NCBI GenBank assembly: GCA_002452635.1 | Contig: DKEU01000098.1 | Coordinates: 1 to 27,255, forward strand | Length of the DNA stretch: 27,255 nucleotides | Direction of reading: 5' to 3' | Source of the DNA: Desulfovibrionaceae bacterium UBA6814 | GTDB taxonomy: Bacteria; Desulfobacterota; Desulfovibrionia; Desulfovibrionales; Desulfovibrionaceae | Part shown: in pieces, positions 17,294 to 25,271 of the stretch | How the letters are laid out: every line of letters starts with the position of its first letter | How positions within the stretch are numbered: the stretch's first letter is position 1 | The notes under the pieces: generated by a model | Told to the model about the DNA's origin: nothing | Seen by the model: only the letters and a program-made list of their open reading frames with translations | Database searches by the model: none | Made by a program: the position numbers and the translations under genes

Positions 17294-18235
17294 ATGAAAG
17301 TCCTCATCACCGGAGGCGCCGGCTTCATCGGCTCCCATCTCACCGACCGCCTTCTGGCCAGGGGCGACGAGGTCCTGGTCATCGACAACTACCGCACGGG
17401 CCGGCGCGACAACCTGAAGCCGTCCCCCGCCCTGGAGGTGGTGGAAGGGACCATCGCCGACCCCGGGCTGGTGCGGGACGCCTTCGCCCGGTTCAAGCCC
17501 GAGGTGGTGGTGCACGCCGCGGCCTCCTACAAGGACCCCGACGACTGGGCCGAGGACTCCCGCACCAACGTGGAGGGCACTGTCAACGTGGCCCAGGCGG
17601 CCAAGGCGGCCGGGGTGCGTCGGGTCATCTACTACCAGACCGCCCTGTGCTACGGGCTCAAGCCCCTGGAGCAGCCCATCACCCTGGACCACCCGATCAT
17701 CCTCGAGGGCTCCAGCTACGCCATCAGCAAGACCGCGGGAGAGCGCTACCTGGCGTTCTCCGGCCTGGACTACGTCTCCTTCCGCCTGGCCAACGCCTAT
17801 GGGCCGCGGAACATCAGCGGCCCGCTGCCCACCTTCTTCCAACGCCTTTCCAGCGGCAAAGGCTGCTTCGTGGTGGATACCCGCCGCGACTTCATTTACG
17901 TGCAGGACCTGGTGGATTGCACGGTGCTGGCCATTGACGGCAAGGGACGCAGCGGCCCCTACCACATCTCCTCGGGCGCGGATTTCTCCATCGCGGAGCT
18001 CTACGACGCCACCGTGGACGCCATGGGCCTGGATCCCAAGCCCGAACCGGAACGCCGGCAGCGCAATCCCGACGACGTTTTCACCATCCTCCTGGATCCC
18101 TCCCGGACCCAGGCCGATTTCGGCTGGAAGGTGTCCACTCCCCTGAACCAAGGCATCCCGCCCACCATCGCCTATTACCGGGAGTACGGCATCTCCCAGA
18201 CCTTCACCCACCTGCGCCACGACGCCAAGAAATAG
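17294..18235 (+). CDS. NAD-dependent sugar-nucleotide epimerase/dehydratase (extended SDR)
   Basis: The 313-aa extended SDR has GGAGFIG at 7-13, the NAD-selecting acidic residue at the end of strand 2 (IDNYRTG from 30), HAAASYKDP at 74-82, QTALCYG at 115-121 in place of the usual SSxxVYG, YAISK at 142-146 (catalytic Tyr and Lys), and RLANAYGPRN near 164. Thr116 would have to replace the usual catalytic Ser/Thr. Likely reactions are C4 epimerisation or dehydration of a UDP-sugar; the order here (AsnB then two SDRs) resembles Bordetella wbm-type loci. The ATG overlaps the asnB stop. Confidence 0.87.
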   Translation: MKVLITGGAGFIGSHLTDRLLARGDEVLVIDNYRTGRRDNLKPSPALEVVEGTIADPGLVRDAFARFKPEVVVHAAASYKDPDDWAEDSRTNVEGTVNVAQAAKAAGVRRVIYYQTALCYGLKPLEQPITLDHPIILEGSSYAISKTAGERYLAFSGLDYVSFRLANAYGPRNISGPLPTFFQRLSSGKGCFVVDTRRDFIYVQDLVDCTVLAIDGKGRSGPYHISSGADFSIAELYDATVDAMGLDPKPEPERRQRNPDDVFTILLDPSRTQADFGWKVSTPLNQGIPPTIAYYREYGISQTFTHLRHDAKK

Positions 18236-18246
18236 GGGGTGGGTTC

Positions 18247-19299
18247 ATGGATGCATTCCGGGACAGCCGGAGCCTGGTGGTCGGCGGCGCCGGCTTCGTG
18301 GGCTCCAACTTGGTGCGGGAGCTGCTGGCGCAGGGGTCGTCCCAGGTACTGGTGGTGGACAACCTCTTGTCTTCGGAGGCCGCCAACCTGCCCGGCGATC
18401 CCCGGGTGCGCCTGGTGGAGGGCTCCGTCACCGACGACGCGGTGTTGGCGAGCGTGGAGGACGCCTACGACTTCATCTTCCACCTGGCCACGTACCACGG
18501 CAACCAGAGCTCCATCGCCGACCCCTTGGCCGACCACGCCAACAACACCTTGACCACCCTCAAGCTCTGCGAGCACATTCGGAATTTCCGCCGGGTGAAG
18601 AGGGTGGTGTACTCTTCGGCCGGATGCACCGTGGCCGAGAAGACCTACGAGGCCTGCTCCGCCACCAGCGAGGATGCGCCGGTCTCCCTGTACCTGGACA
18701 GCCCCTACCAGATCTCCAAAGTGGTGGGGGAGCTCTATTTCAACTACTACTTCATGCGCTACGGCATGCCGGTGGTGAAGGCCCGCTTCCAGAATGTGTA
18801 CGGCCCGGGCGAAGTCTTGGGCGCCGGGCGCTGGCGCGGGACTCCGGCCACGGTCTGGCGCAACGTGATCCCCACCTTCATCTACCGGTCCCTGCGCGGA
18901 GACGCTCTTCCGGTGCAGGGGGGCGGGGTGGTCACCCGCGACTTCATCGCGGTCGCGGACATCGTGCGCGGGCTCATGCTCTGCGCGGACCGGGGCCGCC
19001 CGGGAGAGAATTACAACCTGGCCAGCGGGGAGGAGACCAGCATCCTTGATTTGGCCGGGCTGATCAACGAGTTGACCGGCAATCCCACTCCGCCCCGGGT
19101 GGAGCCCCGGCGGGAGTGGGACCGCTCCGGCAAGCGATTCGGCGATACGGAAAAGGCCCGGCGGGAGCTGGGATTCACCGCCTCGGTCCCGCTGCGCGAA
19201 GGCCTGGACCTGACCATCCAGTGGACCCGGGCCAACCTGGGGCGCATCGAGGCGTGCATGGCCCGGCACGCCGCGCAGATGGCCGCGGCCGAGGGCTAG
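18247..19299 (+). CDS. NAD-dependent sugar-nucleotide epimerase/dehydratase (extended SDR), second copy
   Basis: The 350-aa protein has GGAGFVG at 13-19, VVDNLLS from 36, HLATYHGNQ at 79-87, SSAGCTV at 123-129, YQISK at 154-158 and QNVYGPGE at 182-189. The segment TRDFIAVADIVRG near 235-247 is the usual extended-SDR substrate block. It is only distantly similar to the SDR immediately upstream, so the pair is not a recent tandem duplication. The AGGGGG at the upstream stop (18233-18238) precedes the ATG by 8 bases. It probably acts on the same sugar-nucleotide pathway as its neighbours; the reaction is not assigned. Confidence 0.88.
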   Translation: MDAFRDSRSLVVGGAGFVGSNLVRELLAQGSSQVLVVDNLLSSEAANLPGDPRVRLVEGSVTDDAVLASVEDAYDFIFHLATYHGNQSSIADPLADHANNTLTTLKLCEHIRNFRRVKRVVYSSAGCTVAEKTYEACSATSEDAPVSLYLDSPYQISKVVGELYFNYYFMRYGMPVVKARFQNVYGPGEVLGAGRWRGTPATVWRNVIPTFIYRSLRGDALPVQGGGVVTRDFIAVADIVRGLMLCADRGRPGENYNLASGEETSILDLAGLINELTGNPTPPRVEPRREWDRSGKRFGDTEKARRELGFTASVPLREGLDLTIQWTRANLGRIEACMARHAAQMAAAEG

Positions 19300-19318
19300 G
19301 CTGGGCCCGGGCGGAGCC

Positions 19319-20590
19319 ATGACCAGGCAGAGCGGAGGGGCTGCGGGCGCGCACCGCGCGACCCAGGTTCTCGTCGTCTACGCCTACCACCGCTATCCGG
19401 CCCGGGTGACCACCTGGGACCACCTCTACTGCTTTGCCCGCAGCTCCCATTGCGAGGCGACCTACCTCAACCTGCGTTATCGCCGGGTTTCGCGGCGGCT
19501 CCTGCGCCGGCGCTTTGACCTGGTGGTGTTCGACACCACCTTCCTGGGGCAACGCTGGAGCCGGGAGCGGTTCCGGCAGGTGGCGCAGCGGGCCCTGCCC
19601 CTGCGCGACCTGGACGCGGTCAAGGTGATGATCCCCCAGGACGAGTTCTTGAACACCGACCTGCTGTGCGACTTCGTGAACGACATGGGCATCAACCACG
19701 TGTTCACCAATCTGGCCCCCGCGGACTGGACCCGGGTCTACGACCGTGTGGATCACGCCGGGGTGGGGTTCACCCGGGTCCTCACCGGGTACCTGGAGCC
19801 GCGCACCGTGGACCGCATTGCGCGGCTGGCGGCCCGGGCTCCGGCCCGGGACCTGGACATCGGCTACCGGGCCGCGGCCTTTCCCTGGTTCGGCCGCCAC
19901 GGCATGAACAAGGTCTGGGTGGCAGAGCGGGTGCGCGACAAGGCCCAGGCCCTGGGGCTCACGGTGGACCTGGACGAGCGCCAGCGGGGAGAGGCCGGCC
20001 GCCTGCACGGCGACGCCTGGTACGCCTTCCTGCTGCGCTGCCGGTACACTTTGGGTGCGGAAGGTGGGACCAGCGTGCACGATCGGGACGGCGCCATACG
20101 CGCCCGCACCGAGGACTATCTGGCCCGCCATCCCGGAGCGGACTTCGCCGAGGTGGAGGCAGCCTGCTTCCCCGGCCGGGACGGCGACTTCGACCTGCGG
20201 GCCCTTTCCCCCCGCCACCTTGAGGCCTGCGCCACCCGAACCTGCCAGATCCTTCTGGAAGGGGCGTACGACGGGATCCTGGAGCCGGGGCGGCACTACC
20301 TGGAGCTCAAGGCCGACTATTCCAACCTGGATGAGGTGATGCGGCAGGTTGCCGAGGATTCCACGCGGTTGGCCCTGGTGGACCGGGCCCATGCCGACGT
20401 GGTGGCGTCGGGCCGTTACGGGTACGATGCGTTCGTGCGCCAGGTGCTGGAGCGCGCTTTGGGCGGCCGGCCGCGGGTAACCGCGTCGGCCTGGCAGCGC
20501 CGGGCGTGGCGGCCCCTCATGCGGGTGGCCGACGCCCTGACCTGGATCGTGGTATGGGCCGTGGACCGCTTCGCCAAACCCAAGAACTGA
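19319..20590 (+). CDS. Putative glycosyltransferase, four-member family, member A (divergent)
   Basis: The 423-aa protein is the most divergent of four related proteins in this window. Shared landmarks: WDHLYCF at 33-39, FDTTFLG at 71-77 (others HYSLFG), IPQDE at 105-109 (others FFQDE), DIGYRA at 180-185, LHGDAW at 229-234 (others RIYGxxW), GAEGG at 246-250 (others GVEAG), LSPRHLEACA at 296-305, YDGILEP at 317-323 and YSNLDEV at 334-340. MNK stands at 196-198 where the others have EKH. The C-terminal block resembles the donor-binding half of CgeB-like GT-B enzymes. It has an Arg/Trp-rich tail with a hydrophobic helix (VADALTWIVVWAV, 403-415) that might touch the membrane. GGAG lies only 2 bases before the ATG, an unusually short spacing. 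Confidence 0.7.
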   Translation: MTRQSGGAAGAHRATQVLVVYAYHRYPARVTTWDHLYCFARSSHCEATYLNLRYRRVSRRLLRRRFDLVVFDTTFLGQRWSRERFRQVAQRALPLRDLDAVKVMIPQDEFLNTDLLCDFVNDMGINHVFTNLAPADWTRVYDRVDHAGVGFTRVLTGYLEPRTVDRIARLAARAPARDLDIGYRAAAFPWFGRHGMNKVWVAERVRDKAQALGLTVDLDERQRGEAGRLHGDAWYAFLLRCRYTLGAEGGTSVHDRDGAIRARTEDYLARHPGADFAEVEAACFPGRDGDFDLRALSPRHLEACATRTCQILLEGAYDGILEPGRHYLELKADYSNLDEVMRQVAEDSTRLALVDRAHADVVASGRYGYDAFVRQVLERALGGRPRVTASAWQRRAWRPLMRVADALTWIVVWAVDRFAKPKN

Positions 20591-20600
20591 GAAATACGCC

Positions 20601-21920
20601 ATGTCCCAGCGCTGTCCCGGACTGCTCCTGCTCTACTGGTTCCCCCTGGACGGGTTCGCGCCGTCCATGCAGGAGCACATCGACTCGTTCGCCCTGCACT
20701 CGCGCTATCCGGTCTGCGCCTGGAACACGGCCTATGGGTTTCCCCCTGCGGCCGACGGCTTGGTTTTCGACGCGGTGGTCCTGCACTACTCCCTGTTCGG
20801 CGGACCCATCTACTGGCTGGGGCCGCAGTGGGAGGCGTGGATCGCCGCGCGCCGGTCTGCGGGCCTCACCCGGGTGGTGGCCTTCTTCCAGGATGAGTAC
20901 CGGTTCTGGGGGTTGCGCTATCGCCTGCTGGAGCTCCTGGACGTGGACCTGGTCTTCTCCTGCTTCGATCCGCAGTGGCACGCGGCCACGTACGGGAGGC
21001 GGGGCTGGCAGGGCCGCGTGGTGCAGGCGCTGACCGGCTATGTCGGAGAGCGTCTCCTGGCCATGGCCGCCCGGTGGGCCAAACCGCGGCCGGATCGCCG
21101 CCGGGACGTGGGGTACCGGGCCCGTCGCCTGGAGGAGTACATGGGGCGAGGGGCCATGGAGAAGCACCTCATCGGCGAGGGATTCCTGAGCCGCGCGGCG
21201 GAGAGCGGCCTGGCCCTGGATATCGCCACTGACGAATCCTCCCGTATCTACGGCGAGGATTGGTACGCTTTCCTGGGCGACTGCCGGGCGGTGCTCGGGG
21301 TGGAGGCCGGGGTCTCGGTGGTGGACACCGAAGATGTGCTCTGGCCGGCCTGGCGGCGGCTCAAGGACGCGCACCCGGAGCTGGACTTCGCCACGGCGCG
21401 CCAGGCGCTTGGCCTGGACGCCTGGGAGGACGCCATGGACCTGCGGGTGATTTCGCCCCGCCATTTCGAGGCCGCCGCCCTGGGCACGGTGCAGGTGCTG
21501 TTCCCCGGCGGCTATTCCGGGGTGCTGGAGCCCATGCGCCACTACATCCCCCTGGCCAAGGACTTCTCCAACCTGGATGAGGTCATCGCCCTGCTGCGGG
21601 ACGAGCCGGCGGCTGCGCGCATGGCCGAGCTGGCCCGGCGCGAGGTGGTGGATTCGCCGCGCTGGACCTACACTGCCTTCCTGGCCGAATTCGACCGCGA
21701 ACTGGAGGCCGTGGGTCTGTCTCGGCCGCCGGGGGGACCTGATCGGAGTGCGGCCCGCGGAATCCTGGACGCGGACCTGGGTACGGCCCAGCAGGAGGTG
21801 GCCGCCGGCCGGCCGTGGGTGGGGCCGCACCTCCATCCCCGGCCCCACTGGCCCGAGAACCTCCGCAGCCTCCGCTCCCTCAGCCCGGGAGAGATACTGT
21901 CCTCGGGCCCGCACTGCTGA
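20601..21920 (+). CDS. Putative glycosyltransferase, four-member family, member B
   Basis: The 439-aa protein shares all main motifs with members C and D: MQEHIDSFALHS at 23-34, VVLHYSLFG at 59-67, AFFQDE at 94-99, DVGYRARR at 169-176, EKH at 187-189, LDIATDESSRIYGEDW at 206-221, VLGVEAGVSV at 231-240, ISPRHFEAAAL at 284-294, YSGVLEP at 305-311, HYIPL at 314-318 and DFSNLDEV at 321-328. The last block looks like the nucleotide-sugar site of CgeB/Glyco_trans_1_2 proteins. Residues ~370-439 form a Pro/Arg/Ser-rich, probably disordered tail absent from C and D. It starts 10 bases after member A and ends the eight-gene run; the 43-base convergent gap after it has no clear terminator. Confidence 0.75.
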   Translation: MSQRCPGLLLLYWFPLDGFAPSMQEHIDSFALHSRYPVCAWNTAYGFPPAADGLVFDAVVLHYSLFGGPIYWLGPQWEAWIAARRSAGLTRVVAFFQDEYRFWGLRYRLLELLDVDLVFSCFDPQWHAATYGRRGWQGRVVQALTGYVGERLLAMAARWAKPRPDRRRDVGYRARRLEEYMGRGAMEKHLIGEGFLSRAAESGLALDIATDESSRIYGEDWYAFLGDCRAVLGVEAGVSVVDTEDVLWPAWRRLKDAHPELDFATARQALGLDAWEDAMDLRVISPRHFEAAALGTVQVLFPGGYSGVLEPMRHYIPLAKDFSNLDEVIALLRDEPAAARMAELARREVVDSPRWTYTAFLAEFDRELEAVGLSRPPGGPDRSAARGILDADLGTAQQEVAAGRPWVGPHLHPRPHWPENLRSLRSLSPGEILSSGPHC

Positions 21921-21963
21921 GCCGGGATCGGGATTTTCCCACGCAGCCCATCCGCGCGGCGGG

Positions 21964-23121
21964 CTAGAGCAACAGCCGTAGTTGGATGTCGAAATCCTCG
22001 ACGAACCTCTGGTAGGTGAATCGGCCGGAGGCGATGAGGTCGTGGTGGGCGTTGTCGGTTAGGCGCTTGCGTTCCCCCTCGTCCCGGAACCGAGTCAGGA
22101 CCTCATCCAGGTTGGAGAAGTCCTTGGCCAGAGGGAGATAGTGCACATCCGGCTCCATGATGCCGGAGTAGGTTCCCGGGAAGAGTATCTGGCAGGCCCC
22201 GAGCGCTGCCGCCTCGAAATGGCGGGGGCTGATTGTGCGGTAGAACAAGCGGCCTTCGTGGGGAAGCACCACGTCCTGGTAGAGCCTGTCCTCGGTGACG
22301 TTGGGATCGAGCGCACGCAGCCGGGCGAGCCCGGTGCTCACCGCGTCGTCCAGGTCGAAGACGCTGAGGCCGGCCTCTACCCCCAGGACCGCCTTGCAGC
22401 TGGCCAGGAAGCGCGGCCAGGCTTCGCCGTAGATGCGGGAGGACTCCTCCGAGGCGATGTCCAGCAACAGGTCGCGTCCCAGCGGGTGCTGGCGGGCAAG
22501 GCGCACGAATTCTTCCCCGATACGGTGTTTTTCCTGGCCTTCCACACCAAGCAGACGGCTGATCCGGCGGCCGCGGTAGCCCACGTCGATGGATCGGGGT
22601 GGGTTCTCCCGGGCCAGGCGCTCCGCGGATTCCAGAAGCTCCCGGCCGACGAAGCCGGGGATGGTGTACTGGACGCAGGCGGCCTTGGTCCGGCCGATCC
22701 AGGTTTGCCGGAAGTGGCGCGGCTCCACCAGGGTGTACACCACATCCACGCCGTAGTCGTCGATGAAGGCGAAGCGCCGTCCGCAGTTCAGGCATTCATC
22801 CTGGAAAAAGGCGATCTTTAGCCCCTGGAATCCCTTCAGCCACTCCAGCAGGGGGGCGCCGAAGTAGTAAAGGTCCATGCCGAAGAGCGAGTAGTGCAGG
22901 ATCACCGCCGCGAAGTCTCCCCCGCGCACGGTGTCCAGCGTGGCCGCGGCCGCGGTGGCGCTGGGCGCATGACCCTGCGCCGCATGCTTCCATGCGGCGT
23001 GCACGTTGACCGTGGTCAACGGGAAGGCCGAATGCCGGGCGAACGCGGCCACGTGCTCGGCTACGGTGCCGGCCTGAACGTATTCCTGGTCGTGCAGGAG
23101 CAGGATTTTTCGGCTGTCCAT
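21964..23121 (-). CDS. Putative glycosyltransferase, four-member family, member C
   Basis: The 385-aa protein carries the family pattern: QAGTVAEHVAAFARHS at 16-31, VILHYSLFG at 73-81, AFFQDE at 104-109, DVGYRGRR at 179-186, QEKH at 196-199, LDIASEESSRIYGEAW at 220-235, VLGVEAGLSVFDLDD at 245-259, ISPRHFEAAAL at 297-307, YSGIMEP at 318-324, HYLPL at 327-331, DFSNLDEV at 334-341 and ASGRFTYQRFVEDF at 364-377. No signal peptide or membrane helix is seen, so a cytoplasmic glycosyltransferase is likely. The ATG at 23121 is preceded by AGAGGG 3 bases away; the frame stays open further upstream to 23475, but that extension lies over the methyltransferase gene and lacks family similarity. Confidence 0.75.
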   Translation of the reverse strand: MDSRKILLLHDQEYVQAGTVAEHVAAFARHSAFPLTTVNVHAAWKHAAQGHAPSATAAAATLDTVRGGDFAAVILHYSLFGMDLYYFGAPLLEWLKGFQGLKIAFFQDECLNCGRRFAFIDDYGVDVVYTLVEPRHFRQTWIGRTKAACVQYTIPGFVGRELLESAERLARENPPRSIDVGYRGRRISRLLGVEGQEKHRIGEEFVRLARQHPLGRDLLLDIASEESSRIYGEAWPRFLASCKAVLGVEAGLSVFDLDDAVSTGLARLRALDPNVTEDRLYQDVVLPHEGRLFYRTISPRHFEAAALGACQILFPGTYSGIMEPDVHYLPLAKDFSNLDEVLTRFRDEGERKRLTDNAHHDLIASGRFTYQRFVEDFDIQLRLLL

Positions 23122-23162
23122 CGTCCCTCTTGCGAGCGTATCCGGGTGTTCTCCCGGGCGGT

Positions 23163-23984
23163 TCACTTCACCGCGTTGATGTAGATGTCGGTGCCCAGCA
23201 GTCGGCCCAGGATCGGCAACATCGTGGTGCGGTTCGCGAACTTCACCCCGAGCAGCTTGAAGTCGGCGCAGTTCTCCAGCCGGCACTGCACCGAGGAGAA
23301 GTTTGCGAGCAGGGCCTCCATGCGCCGGATGGAGTTGAACTCGGTGAAGGGGGCGGCGTTGTCGTCCGCATCGGCGTCGTAGAACTTGCGCAGCCTGTCG
23401 TTGAACACCGGCTTGCGGACCGCCAGGCGCTCCCGTATCGCAGCGGCCAGGGTGCGCAGCGGTGCGGTCGCCCAATGCCGGTAGGAAAACGCATTGTACA
23501 CCATGAGGCAGGCGCGTCCGCCGGGGCGCAGCAGCCGGTAAGCTTCGGCCAGGCAGCGTTCCAGTGAGCCGGTGTGGTGGAGCGCCCCGATGGAGACCAG
23601 GGCGTCGAAGGACTGGTCGGGCAACCCGTTGTCCAGGAAATCCCGCTGCGACGCCTCGCCGGGCAAGCCGAAGGCTTCAAGGCGGTAGCGCATCATCTCC
23701 ACCGGCCCCGGGGAAATGTCCATGCCCAGGTAGCGGGCGCCGTGCTCGGCGATGGCCTGGCCCAGCGTGCCGTATCCCAGGCCAACTTCCAGAACGTCGC
23801 GGTCGCGTAGCTCGCCGGGGCGGACGTAGTCCAGGAGATAGGGATAGAAATCGAGGTAGGCCCTGTCGTAGCGGCGCAGGCTGTCCGGGTCCCTTCCCGT
23901 GGCCCCGCATTGCCGCGCGAGCCAGGACCCGCACAGGCTCGACCAGAATTCGGCGTTGGCTTTCTCCAATTCGGCGGCGTTCAC
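23163..23984 (-). CDS. Class I SAM-dependent methyltransferase
   Basis: The 273-aa protein has the SAM site VLEVGLGYGTLG at 64-75, acidic YLGMDIS at 85-91, and post-motif blocks FDALVSIGALHHTGSL at 126-141 and AYRLLRPGGRACLMVYN at 148-164, as in the Methyltransf_11 fold. It probably O- or N-methylates a sugar or glycan in this locus; the substrate cannot be read from sequence. Translation starts at GTG, supported by AAGGGAGG 7 bases upstream. It lies 13 bases after member D and 41 bases before member C of the four-protein family, so the three genes are probably co-transcribed. Confidence 0.87.
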   Translation of the reverse strand: MNAAELEKANAEFWSSLCGSWLARQCGATGRDPDSLRRYDRAYLDFYPYLLDYVRPGELRDRDVLEVGLGYGTLGQAIAEHGARYLGMDISPGPVEMMRYRLEAFGLPGEASQRDFLDNGLPDQSFDALVSIGALHHTGSLERCLAEAYRLLRPGGRACLMVYNAFSYRHWATAPLRTLAAAIRERLAVRKPVFNDRLRKFYDADADDNAAPFTEFNSIRRMEALLANFSSVQCRLENCADFKLLGVKFANRTTMLPILGRLLGTDIYINAVK

Positions 23985-23991
23985 CCTGGAG

Positions 23992-23999
23992 CCTCCCTT
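23992..23999 (-). promoter_or_regulatory. Strong ribosome binding site for a GTG start, overlapping an upstream stop
   Basis: On the minus strand AAGGGAGG lies 7 bases before the GTG at 23984. It overlaps the TAA stop (24000-23998) of the upstream gene, so the two genes are likely translationally linked. It decides the methyltransferase start. Confidence 0.7.
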
Positions 24000-25119
24000 A
24001 CACCCTGGCGCCGGGCCGCACGCCCATGAGCCGCAGTTGGACGTCGAAGTCCTGCACGAAACGCCGGTAGCTGAAGCGGCCCGACGCGATGAGGTCGCGG
24101 TAGGCGTTGTCGACCAGCCGGGCGCGCAGTCCCGGCGAGCGGAATTTCTCGATCACTTCGTCGAAATTGGAGAAGTCCTTGCGCAAGGGGATGTAATGCC
24201 GGTCCGGCTCCATGATCCCGGAGTAGCGTCCCTCGAAGAGTATCTGGCAGGTCTTGAGGGCTGCGGCCTCGAAATGGCGGGGGCTCATTTCCCGGTAGCG
24301 GACCCGGTTGCGCATCTCCTCGTCCCGCACCGCGAGGTCGTAGACCTCCTGCTCCGACAGATGGGGCGCGGCCTTGCGCAGGCGGCGGGCTTCCAGCCTG
24401 GCCCGGTCCTCGAAGTCGAACATGGCGATGCCCGCCTCCACCCCGAGCATGGCCTTGCAGGAAGCGATGAATTTCGGCCATGCGTCGCCGTAAATGCGGC
24501 GCGTCTCGTTGGTTTCGATGTCCAGGGCCAGCCCCATGTTCTGGGTACGGCGCTTGAATTCCACCGCTATATCGTGCTTCTCCTGCCCTTCAATGCCCAG
24601 GGTGAGGTCCAGCCGCCGGCCTCGGTAGCCGATGTCGATGGGGCGCTCGCCGTTGCCCGCCAGCTTTTCGGACAAGGTGACGAGTTCCTCGCTCACGTAC
24701 CCAGGCAAGGTGCTCAACACCACCGGGGCCTTGGTGTGCGTGTAGTAGGTGGCGCGGAAGTCGGCCGGCTCCAGCAGGGTGTAGACCATGTCCACATCGT
24801 ATTCGTTGACGTAGTTGAAGCGCTTGGGAATCTGGTGGTGTTCGTCCTGGAAGAAAGCCACACGTACCGCATCTCTGTGGGATACGATGTATGATACTTC
24901 TTCCGGAATGAGATAGTATTGCATCCCGAATAATGTATAATGCAGCACGACAGCGGAAAAATCCATCTTCCGTATCCGGTTCGGGCTGTCCAAATTCAGA
25001 AGGTTGACCTCCTCCACGGCGAAGGACGAATACTTTTTGAAGGACGTCAGGTGTTCGGTGATGGTCCCGGCGTTCTGAACATCGTAGTAGTAGAGCAGGA
25101 GGATATCGGTCTTGTGCAT
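23998..25119 (-). CDS. Putative glycosyltransferase, four-member family, member D
   Basis: At 373 aa this is the shortest member and probably closest to the family's minimal form. Landmarks: TITEHLTSFKKYS at 19-31, VVLHYTLFG at 57-65, VAFFQDE at 87-93, DIGYRGRR at 162-169, EKH at 180-182, LDIETNETRRIYGDAW at 199-214, MLGVEAG at 224-230, MSPRHFEAAAL at 278-288, YSGIMEP at 299-305, HYIPL at 309-313 region and DFSNFDEV at 315-322. AAAGGAG lies 6 bases before the ATG. The first ~80 codons are noticeably AT-richer than the rest of the locus, hinting at a recombinant or more recently acquired 5' half. Cytoplasmic GT-B-like glycosyltransferase activity is inferred from the C-terminal block. Confidence 0.75.
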   Translation of the reverse strand: MHKTDILLLYYYDVQNAGTITEHLTSFKKYSSFAVEEVNLLNLDSPNRIRKMDFSAVVLHYTLFGMQYYLIPEEVSYIVSHRDAVRVAFFQDEHHQIPKRFNYVNEYDVDMVYTLLEPADFRATYYTHTKAPVVLSTLPGYVSEELVTLSEKLAGNGERPIDIGYRGRRLDLTLGIEGQEKHDIAVEFKRRTQNMGLALDIETNETRRIYGDAWPKFIASCKAMLGVEAGIAMFDFEDRARLEARRLRKAAPHLSEQEVYDLAVRDEEMRNRVRYREMSPRHFEAAALKTCQILFEGRYSGIMEPDRHYIPLRKDFSNFDEVIEKFRSPGLRARLVDNAYRDLIASGRFSYRRFVQDFDVQLRLMGVRPGARV

Positions 25120-25139
25120 ACGGGGCTCCTTTAACGCTC

Positions 25140-25158
25140 GTCACCGTCGGTGTCACCG
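25140..25158. repeat. Direct and inverted repeat upstream of member D
   Basis: GTCACCG occurs at 25140-25146 and again at 25152-25158, a 12-base period. CACCGTCGGTG (25142-25152) between and across them is an odd-length palindrome. It lies about 20 bases upstream of the member D start, where a regulator or RNA hairpin could act. Function is unproven. The rest of the 152-base gap (25120-25271) shows no convincing promoter or terminator. Confidence 0.35.
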
Positions 25159-25271
25159 TAGGCGAGGGGACGGGCCGGGGCACATGCCGGGTTCATTGCC
25201 TTGCTCATCCCGCAATCCTGTCCGTATGGTCTGGTCACGTTCTTTCTTGCAGAATGCGTCGGAACGCGGCT

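Noticed and set aside
17294..19299. Two adjacent SDR genes as a recent tandem duplication
   Set aside because: The proteins share only general SDR motifs and differ in their active-site surroundings (QTALCYG versus SSAGCTV), so they are old, separate paralogues.
23122..23475. N-terminal extension of member C of the four-protein family
   Set aside because: The extension overlaps the methyltransferase gene in another frame and has no similarity to the other family members, whose N-termini match the ATG at 23121.
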